Assembly: GCA_937919075.1 (NCBI GenBank)
Contig: CALFOF010000327.1
Location: forward strand, 1 to 10,560
DNA length: 10,560 nucleotides
Source of the DNA: an uncultured Cyanobium sp.
GTDB lineage: Bacteria; Cyanobacteriota; Cyanobacteriia; PCC-6307; Cyanobiaceae
Direction of reading: 5' to 3'
The notes under the pieces were generated by a model that worked only from the letters and a program-made list of their open reading frames with translations, was not told where the DNA came from and did not search any database. Positions 6,365 through 10,560 of the stretch are shown in pieces (position 1 is the first letter of the stretch; each line of letters begins with the position of its first letter). Both the position numbers and the translations under genes were made by a program.

Positions 6365-7350
6365 GCTCAGCCACCACCCTGATCACCCCAGCCGACCGCG
6401 TCTTCGTGGCAGGCCACCGCGGCATGGCTGGCGGCGCGATCGTGCGGGCACTGCAACGCGCCGGCTACGGCGATGGGGCCCAGGGCGGCGCCCTGCTCAC
6501 CGCCAGCCGCGAGCAGCTCGATCTGCTCGATGGCGCGGCGGTGGCCGCCTGGTTTGCGGAGCACCAGCCCACGGTGGTGGTGCTGGCGGCCGCGAAGGTG
6601 GGCGGCATTGCGGCGAACAGCAGCTACCCGGCTGATTTCCTGCTCGACAACCTCAAGATCCAGATCCATGTGATCGAAAACGCCTGGCGCAGTGGCGTGC
6701 GGCGCTTGTTGTTTTTAGGCAGCAGTTGCATCTATCCAAAGTTCGCCGATCAGCCGATCCGGGAAGAAGCGCTGCTCACCGGGTCGCTGGAGCCCTCCAA
6801 CGAGTGGTATGCGATCGCCAAGATCGCCGGCATCAAGCTGTGTGCGGCGCTGCGGCTCCAGCATGGCTTTGATGCCATCAGTCTGATGCCCACCAATCTC
6901 TATGGCCCGGGCGACAACTACCACCCCACCAACAGCCATGTGCTGCCGGCCTTGATCCGGCGCTTTCATGAGGCCGCCACAGCGAAGGCTGAACGGGTCA
7001 CCTGCTGGGGCAGCGGCACGCCGCTGCGGGAATTCCTGCACGTGGATGATCTGGGCGAAGCGTGCGTGTTTGCGTTGGAGCGTTGGCAGCCCGGGCCGGA
7101 GGAGCTGCAGTTTCTGAATGTGGGCACGGGCGTGGATCTCACGATCCGTGAGCTGGCGGAAGCGGTGGCCGCCGCCACGGGCTTTGAGGGCACGATCGAT
7201 TGGGACACCACCAAGCCCGATGGCACCCCAAAAAAGCAGCTGGATGTGAGCCGCCTGGCGGCCCTGGGTTGGCGCGCCCGCATACCCCTGGCGGAGGGCC
7301 TGGCCGGCACGGTGGCCGAATTCGCCAGCAGCGGCAGCGTCCGGCTGTAG
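6361..7350 (+). CDS. fcl: GDP-L-fucose synthase (GDP-4-keto-6-deoxymannose epimerase/reductase)
   Basis: Takes the Gmd product through 3,5-epimerisation and NADPH-dependent 4-reduction to GDP-L-fucose, the activated fucose for surface polysaccharide. It has 329 residues, close to family length. Motifs are the Rossmann GHRGMAG (18-24), AAAKVGGI (76-83), GSSCIYPKFADQPI (120-133) with catalytic Ser and Cys123, EWYAIAKIAGIKLC with Tyr150-x3-Lys154, and NLYGPGDNYHPTNSHVLPALIRRF (179-202), whose His193 corresponds to the second acid/base residue of the epimerase. The start is ATG at 6361, overlapping the preceding TGA by 4 bases; the frame is open further upstream, but that sequence is not fcl-like. 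Pairing with gmd makes the pathway assignment firm. Two HIP1 octamers lie in or just before the gene. Confidence 0.97.
   Translation: MSSATTLITPADRVFVAGHRGMAGGAIVRALQRAGYGDGAQGGALLTASREQLDLLDGAAVAAWFAEHQPTVVVLAAAKVGGIAANSSYPADFLLDNLKIQIHVIENAWRSGVRRLLFLGSSCIYPKFADQPIREEALLTGSLEPSNEWYAIAKIAGIKLCAALRLQHGFDAISLMPTNLYGPGDNYHPTNSHVLPALIRRFHEAATAKAERVTCWGSGTPLREFLHVDDLGEACVFALERWQPGPEELQFLNVGTGVDLTIRELAEAVAAATGFEGTIDWDTTKPDGTPKKQLDVSRLAALGWRARIPLAEGLAGTVAEFASSGSVRL
6811..6818. repeat. HIP1 octamer GCGATCGC
   Basis: Exact HIP1 palindrome inside fcl, overlapping the codons of the catalytic YAIAK motif (residues 150-154). Confidence 0.8.
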
Positions 7351-7559
7351 GTGGATGGCTGTGTTGGGGTGGTCCGGCTTCTGGACCAGCCATGCCGCCC
7401 TGGCTGTTTGCACACCGCAAGGCGCGCGCGGCAATCGCGATTTCGATCGATTTCATGGCTTGCATTGGCTGCCACTGCCATGACTCTTCATTTCTTATAG
7501 CTGTCACATCCCGGGCGCCAGCCCTCAACCCCAAAGACCCCTCACCAACCCCACCACGC
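7351..7559. other. Gap between convergent fcl and the MBL-fold gene
   Basis: No coding sequence is recognised in these 209 bases. A hairpin (TGGTCC 7370-7375 with GGACCA 7383-7388, 7-base loop) follows the fcl stop; it has no T tract, so a terminator role is weakly supported. Two perfect palindromes lie next to each other: AATCGCGATT (7433-7442) and TCGATCGA (7443-7450). The part around 7430-7500 is richer in A+T than its surroundings. Confidence 0.5.
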
Positions 7560-8318
7560 TCACTGCAACACCAGAATCTGCGTGGCATCACTCAAGGGAG
7601 CCCCCAGGATCACCGTGCGGCCAGGGCGCTGCACGGGGGTGCCGGGCATGGCGTCGAGGAAGGGTTTCACGTCGCCCTGATCGCAGCCGGCGGGGGTGGT
7701 GCCGCTCACGTATTGCACCGGGATCACACGACGCGGTTGCAGGTCGCGCACCACTTCGGCGGCTTCGGCGCCGGTGTACACCTTGGCGCCGCCACCCACG
7801 CCGATGATCAGCACATCGGGCTTGCCGAGCAGAACGCGGTCTTCCGGTTTCAGCGGTGCGGCGGTGCCGCCGAGGTGGGCGATCTCCAGGCCTCCCTGCT
7901 TCCAGCGCCACAGCGTGGCCATGCCGAAGCGGCGGCCGCCGAGGCGGTCGTGGGGAGCGGCGAAGCCTTCGATGCGCAGCCCCGCCACCCGGTAGGAGCC
8001 CGGGGTGACCAGGAAGCGGCCGGTGGCCACCGGCGCCCCCTCATCCAGCAGGCGACTGCTGGCCAGGATCACATCGGCGCGCACGCGCGGTTCGCTCAGC
8101 CCGGCGGCGCAGCCCACCGCCTTGAATGGATTGAGCAGCACGGTGGCGCCACCGCCACGGATCAGCAGGGCGCTGTGGCCGTAGCTGGTGATGCTCACCC
8201 CACCGGCGGCATGGCCGGCCAGCGGCACCGCCAGGGCCAGGCCCCCCACCAGCAGCTGGGCAAGCAAGCGGCGCCGGGACGATGCCGGTGCCGGGGAGTC
8301 GGACGCCATGGGCTGCAT
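7560..8318 (-). CDS. Exported MBL-fold protein with degenerate metal site
   Basis: A 252-residue protein of the metallo-beta-lactamase fold (UlaG-like group). The N-terminus SSRRRLLAQLLVGGLALAVPLAGHA looks like a Tat signal (twin arginines, hydrophobic core, A-x-A-like cleavage site). The mature part begins SITSYGHSALLI and has the strand VLLNPF. Where the HxHxDH zinc motif should follow, it reads ADVILASSRLLDEGAP, with no histidines. Later histidines survive in APHDRLGGRRFG and IAHLGGTAAPL, and the C-terminal half keeps DVLIIGVGGGAKVYTGAEAA and RRVIPVQYVSG. I recall cyanobacterial homologues with the same SSRLLDEG substitution, so this may be a conserved non-hydrolytic subfamily. The ATG at 8318 or 8309 can start it; neither has a strong ribosome-binding site. 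It is the last gene of the minus-strand block, 56 bases after trpG. Confidence 0.85.
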   Translation of the reverse strand: MQPMASDSPAPASSRRRLLAQLLVGGLALAVPLAGHAAGGVSITSYGHSALLIRGGGATVLLNPFKAVGCAAGLSEPRVRADVILASSRLLDEGAPVATGRFLVTPGSYRVAGLRIEGFAAPHDRLGGRRFGMATLWRWKQGGLEIAHLGGTAAPLKPEDRVLLGKPDVLIIGVGGGAKVYTGAEAAEVVRDLQPRRVIPVQYVSGTTPAGCDQGDVKPFLDAMPGTPVQRPGRTVILGAPLSDATQILVLQ

Positions 8319-8374
8319 TGCGCCCCGATGGCGCCGGATCTTGGCGGAACCTAGCAGTGCTGCCGGGGCAAGCC

Positions 8375-8989
8375 CTAGCGGCTGGTTCCGCTCGTTGTGC
8401 TGGCGGCCTGCCGCAGGAAATTGGCCAGCAGCTGGTGGCCGCTCTGGGTGAGCACGCTCTCCGGGTGAAATTGCACCCCCTGCAAGTGGCGGTGCTGCCG
8501 GTGCCGCAGGCCCATGATCGTGCCGTCCTCGAGCCAGGCGGTCACCTCCAGGCAATCGGGCAGGCTTTCGCGTTCGGCGATCAGGCTGTGGTAGCGGGTG
8601 GCCGTGAGCGGGTTGGGCAACCCCTCGAACACCCCCGCCTCCCCATGCAGCACCGGCGAGGTTTTGCCGTGCATCAGCTCATGGGCACGCACCACCTTGC
8701 CGCCGTACACCTGTGCCAGGCACTGATGCCCCAGGCACACCCCCAGGATCGGCACCGTCGGCCCCAGCGCCGCCAGCACCTCCAGGCACACCCCCGCCTG
8801 ATCCGGATCACCGGGGCCTGGCGAGATCAGGATCGCGGCCGGCTCCAGCCGGCGGATCTGCTCCAGCGTGAGCGCGTCGTTGCGTTCCACCCGCAGCTCG
8901 GCCGCCAGCGGGTGCTCCGTCGCCAGTTCGCCCAGGTATTGCACCAGGTTGAAGGTGAAGCTGTCGTAGTTGTCGAGAACGAGAAGCAT
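8375..8989 (-). CDS. trpG: Anthranilate / aminodeoxychorismate synthase glutamine amidotransferase subunit
   Basis: Class I glutamine amidotransferase subunit that supplies ammonia to chorismate for anthranilate (tryptophan) or 4-amino-4-deoxychorismate (folate). Motifs are [19 protein letters not shown] at the start, [12 protein letters not shown] (55-66), the nucleophile elbow GVCLGHQ with Cys85, HGKTSPV, RYHSLI, and GVQFHPESV with catalytic His175 and Glu177. With the ATG at 8989 it has 204 residues; this start gives the usual family N-terminus (MLLVLDNYD). An ATG at 9013, directly after a TGA in another frame and behind GGTGGG, would add eight residues and is a real alternative. No large-subunit gene (trpE/pabB) is nearby, and many bacteria use one subunit for both pathways, so trpG and pabA are equally fair names. 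Confidence 0.94.
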   Translation of the reverse strand: MLLVLDNYDSFTFNLVQYLGELATEHPLAAELRVERNDALTLEQIRRLEPAAILISPGPGDPDQAGVCLEVLAALGPTVPILGVCLGHQCLAQVYGGKVVRAHELMHGKTSPVLHGEAGVFEGLPNPLTATRYHSLIAERESLPDCLEVTAWLEDGTIMGLRHRQHRHLQGVQFHPESVLTQSGHQLLANFLRQAASTTSGTSR

Positions 8990-9072
8990 CCCGGCTGCCG
9001 GACCAACTGCCATTCAACCCACCCGCGCCAGGGAGCGGCGGATTTGTTCGGCGCGGCGTTGCCGGGACGCCT

Positions 9073-9522
9073 TCAGAGCCGCAGGAGCAGGGCCGGCACC
9101 AGCAGCAGCGCCGCGATCAGCACGGCAGCCAGGGCCGCCACCAGCACAGCGGCAGCGGCGCAATCCTTGGCGATCTTGGCCAGTGGGTGGAAGCGGCGCC
9201 CGATCGCCAGATCCACCACCGACTCGATCGCCGTGTTCATCAGTTCCAGCACCAGCACCGCCGCCACTGTGAGCACCAGCACCGCCAGGCGATCGAAGCT
9301 CAGCTGCAGCCACAACCCCAGGCCGAACACCACTGCGCCGGTGATCACGTGGATGCGGAAGTTGCGCTGGCTGATGAAGCCGTAGCCCAGCCCCTGCATG
9401 GCATAGCGCAGGCTCAGCGGCAGATCGCCGGCCACCCTCCACGCGCCGCCACGGCGCCGGCGGCAGCGGCGAGGCGCTTCACTCGCCATCGGGTCGGAGG
9501 AGCGTGGCAGCAACGTGGTCAT
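9073..9522 (-). CDS. dgkA: Diacylglycerol kinase (DgkA-type membrane lipid kinase)
   Basis: Small integral-membrane kinase that phosphorylates diacylglycerol or undecaprenol. After a basic N-terminal tail (RRCRRRRGGAW), a 149-residue protein shows the pattern GLGYGFISQRNFRIH (45-58), a first membrane segment around 59-73, a second around 79-96, the family signature ELMNTAIE (93-100, with metal/ATP-binding Glu), HPLAKIAKDCAAAAV (112-126), and a third hydrophobic segment to the C-terminus. In many non-enterobacterial species this family prefers undecaprenol; the sequence alone does not decide. The start may be ATG 9522 or 9489. It sits between ybeY (65-base gap) and trpG. Confidence 0.92.
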   Translation of the reverse strand: MTTLLPRSSDPMASEAPRRCRRRRGGAWRVAGDLPLSLRYAMQGLGYGFISQRNFRIHVITGAVVFGLGLWLQLSFDRLAVLVLTVAAVLVLELMNTAIESVVDLAIGRRFHPLAKIAKDCAAAAVLVAALAAVLIAALLLVPALLLRL

Positions 9523-9587
9523 GGGCGCCGCAACTCTTGCCTGCGTCGAACCTTACCGCTGGTTTCCGGTGCAGGCTCCCCCGCCGG

Positions 9588-10205
9588 TCACGGCTCGCAC
9601 ACCAAGCCAATGCTGCCGCTCCCTGCTGGCGCCGCCGCAGCGGTGGCCTCCAGCAGCTGGTCCTGACGGGCAAGCATGGCTTCGAGGCGGGCGTCGTCGG
9701 GGTGGTCCCAGCCCAGCAGGTGCAGCAGGCTGTGGCTGGCCAGCCAGGTGAGCTCCCGCGCCAGGCTCTGGCCCGCCGCCTCTGCCTGCCGCGCGGCCGT
9801 TTCCACCGAGATCACAATGTCGCCCAGCTCCAGCGGCTCGCCGTCCTCGCCGTCTTCGCCGCCGCCGACCGGCAGCGGCGGCGCCTCCTCCTGGGCCGCG
9901 AAGGCCAGCACGTCGGTGGGGCCCTCCTGCTGGCGCCAGTCGGCGTTCAGCTCCGCGATCGCCGCATCGCCCACCAGGGTGAGACCGAGGCTGTAGGAGC
10001 TTGCCGCCAGCGCGGGCGGCAGTTCCCCCTGCAGCTGCGCCAGCCATTGGCTCAGCGCCCCGTGCCACAGATCGGCGCCGGCCAGCGGATCGGCCAGATC
10101 CCCGGCGGCGGTCAGCAGATCGGCCGGCAGGTCGTCGTCGCTGGCGAAGGCCAGGTCGAGGTCGGGCAGGAGCGGTGTGTTGCCCAGGGCGGCTGGCCGT
10201 GTCAT
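9588..10205 (-). CDS. ybeY: Endoribonuclease YbeY, rRNA maturation factor
   Basis: Zinc-dependent endoribonuclease acting in 16S rRNA 3'-end maturation and ribosome quality control. The signature HSLLHLLGWDH (158-168) holds the three zinc histidines 158, 162 and 168. Upstream are LGLTLVGDAAIAELNADWRQQEGPTDVLAF with conserved Arg91, and LGDIVISVETAARQA (127-141). An acidic Gly/Glu/Asp insertion (residues about 106-126) separates DVLAF from LGDI, making the protein longer (205 residues) than the usual 150-180. The ATG at 10205 overlaps the DUF3285 stop as ATGA, which fits translational coupling. A HIP1 octamer lies at 9955-9962. Confidence 0.96.
   Translation of the reverse strand: MTRPAALGNTPLLPDLDLAFASDDDLPADLLTAAGDLADPLAGADLWHGALSQWLAQLQGELPPALAASSYSLGLTLVGDAAIAELNADWRQQEGPTDVLAFAAQEEAPPLPVGGGEDGEDGEPLELGDIVISVETAARQAEAAGQSLARELTWLASHSLLHLLGWDHPDDARLEAMLARQDQLLEATAAAAPAGSGSIGLVCEP
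9955..9962. repeat. HIP1 octamer GCGATCGC
   Basis: Exact HIP1 palindrome within ybeY, in the region encoding AIAEL. Confidence 0.8.
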
Positions 10206-10441
10206 TGGGGCAGGGTGGGGCGGCCGAACCAGGCCAGCAGCAGCAGCAGAGAGCTGAGCCCCACGGCGGTGAGGCCGAAGTGCAGCAGGCTTTGACGCCC
10301 CTTGCGCACCATGTTCCGCATCGCCAGCTTCACGAAGCTCGGCGGCGGCACCGCCGGGGCTGCGGCGGTTGTGGTGGCGGCGGCAGGGGTTGTGCCCGAG
10401 GCGTCGGGGGGGCTGCTTTCAGGCATCTGGGGATCGGCCAT
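10202..10441 (-). CDS. DUF3285 family small membrane protein
   Basis: A 79-residue protein with an Ala/Pro/Thr-rich, probably disordered N-terminus (about 1-33), then the conserved PPPSFVKLAMRNMVRKGRQSL (32-52), one hydrophobic segment (about 55-70) and the tail WFGRPTLP. I recognise this pattern as DUF3285, known from cyanobacteria and of unknown function. The single helix predicts a membrane anchor with a basic stretch on one side. Its stop overlaps the ybeY ATG by 4 bases and its start lies 17 bases after the prfB stop, so the three genes are probably one transcript. This argues for a link to translation, but that is inference only. Confidence 0.85.
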   Translation of the reverse strand: MADPQMPESSPPDASGTTPAAATTTAAAPAVPPPSFVKLAMRNMVRKGRQSLLHFGLTAVGLSSLLLLLAWFGRPTLPQ

Positions 10442-10458
10442 CGGGGGATCTACGGGGC

Positions 10459-10560
10459 TCAGGCGGCCTCATCGGCGGCGATCTCCACACCCTGGCGCAG
10501 CAGCGCCTGGATGAAGGGATCGAGATCGCCATCCATCACCCCCTGCACATCGGTGGTTTC
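10459..10560 (-). CDS. prfB: Peptide chain release factor 2, C-terminal end (5' part outside window)
   Basis: The last 33 codons and stop of a minus-strand gene that runs off the window. The peptide starts ETTDVQGVMDGDLDPFIQALL and ends EIAADEAA. The V-x-D-G-D-L-D-x-F-I core is the C-terminal signature of RF2, which releases peptides at UGA and UAA; the GGQ motif and any autoregulatory frameshift site lie outside the window. Position ahead of the DUF3285 gene and ybeY fits the order I know from picocyanobacteria. Confidence 0.88.
   Translation of the reverse strand, partial: ETTDVQGVMDGDLDPFIQALLRQGVEIAADEAA

Noticed and set aside
7200..8354. 384-codon plus-strand frame antisense to the MBL-fold gene
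   Set aside because: It runs from the end of fcl across a gap and antisense to a recognisable gene, is Gly/Ala/His-rich and has no family motif.
8282..9385. 367-codon plus-strand frame antisense to trpG and dgkA
   Set aside because: Both minus-strand genes carry full family motifs; the antisense product is low-complexity and spans several genes.
9014..9442. 142-codon minus-strand frame overlapping dgkA and ending just before trpG
   Set aside because: It lacks any motif, while the dgkA frame has the ELMNTAIE signature and three membrane segments.
9504..10295. 263-codon plus-strand frame antisense to ybeY and the DUF3285 gene
   Set aside because: It mirrors the codon bias of the real minus-strand genes and shows no domain.
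1..10560. CRISPR array, tRNA, rRNA, riboswitch, insertion sequence or prophage
   Set aside because: No spaced repeat array, tRNA-like fold, transposase, integrase or terminal inverted repeats were seen on either strand.

Overview
The window most likely comes from a high-GC picocyanobacterium of the Cyanobium/Synechococcus type. The evidence is: the minus-strand run prfB - DUF3285 protein - ybeY - dgkA - trpG/pabA - degenerate metallo-beta-lactamase-fold protein, which I recall as a cyanobacterial arrangement; a DUF3285 protein, a family I know from cyanobacteria; three exact copies of the octamer GCGATCGC (HIP1); and strong G+C codon bias. No database search was possible, so the genus is an inference.

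Layout. Bases 2-1417 hold argS without its 5' end (+). It converges, with a 4-base gap, on speG, a spermidine N-acetyltransferase (-, 1422-1946). A HisC-like PLP aminotransferase follows (+, about 2180-3493). It meets head-on a cupin gene (-, 3504-4036) that is broken by an 8-bp tandem duplication. A receiver-like protein without an output domain (+, 4126-4725) comes next. Then comes a tightly overlapping chain, all +: gmd (4807-5955), a 59-codon VapB-like antitoxin remnant (5955-6134), a PIN/VapC-like C-terminal fragment (6131-6364) and fcl (6361-7350). After a 209-base gap between convergent genes, the rest is one minus-strand block: MBL-fold protein, trpG/pabA, dgkA, ybeY, DUF3285 protein and the last 33 codons of prfB.

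How the genes work together. Gmd and Fcl together make GDP-L-fucose from GDP-mannose, probably for cell-surface glycans; no glycosyltransferase lies beside them. Two degraded toxin-antitoxin fragments sit between them, and all three junctions in the chain share bases, so translation could be coupled through the remnants. The rightmost block is housekeeping: translation termination, ribosome/rRNA maturation, lipid phosphorylation, and tryptophan or folate precursor synthesis. The stretch from about 3500 to 7350 (broken cupin, truncated regulator, toxin-antitoxin debris, sugar-nucleotide genes) looks like a variable segment set between conserved genes.

The strongest points for a second look are the 8-bp duplication whose removal restores the cupin frame exactly, the gmd-vapB'-vapC'-fcl overlap chain, a perfect 2 x 14-bp tandem repeat inside argS, and an MBL-fold protein that lacks the HxHxDH metal motif but carries a Tat-like signal.
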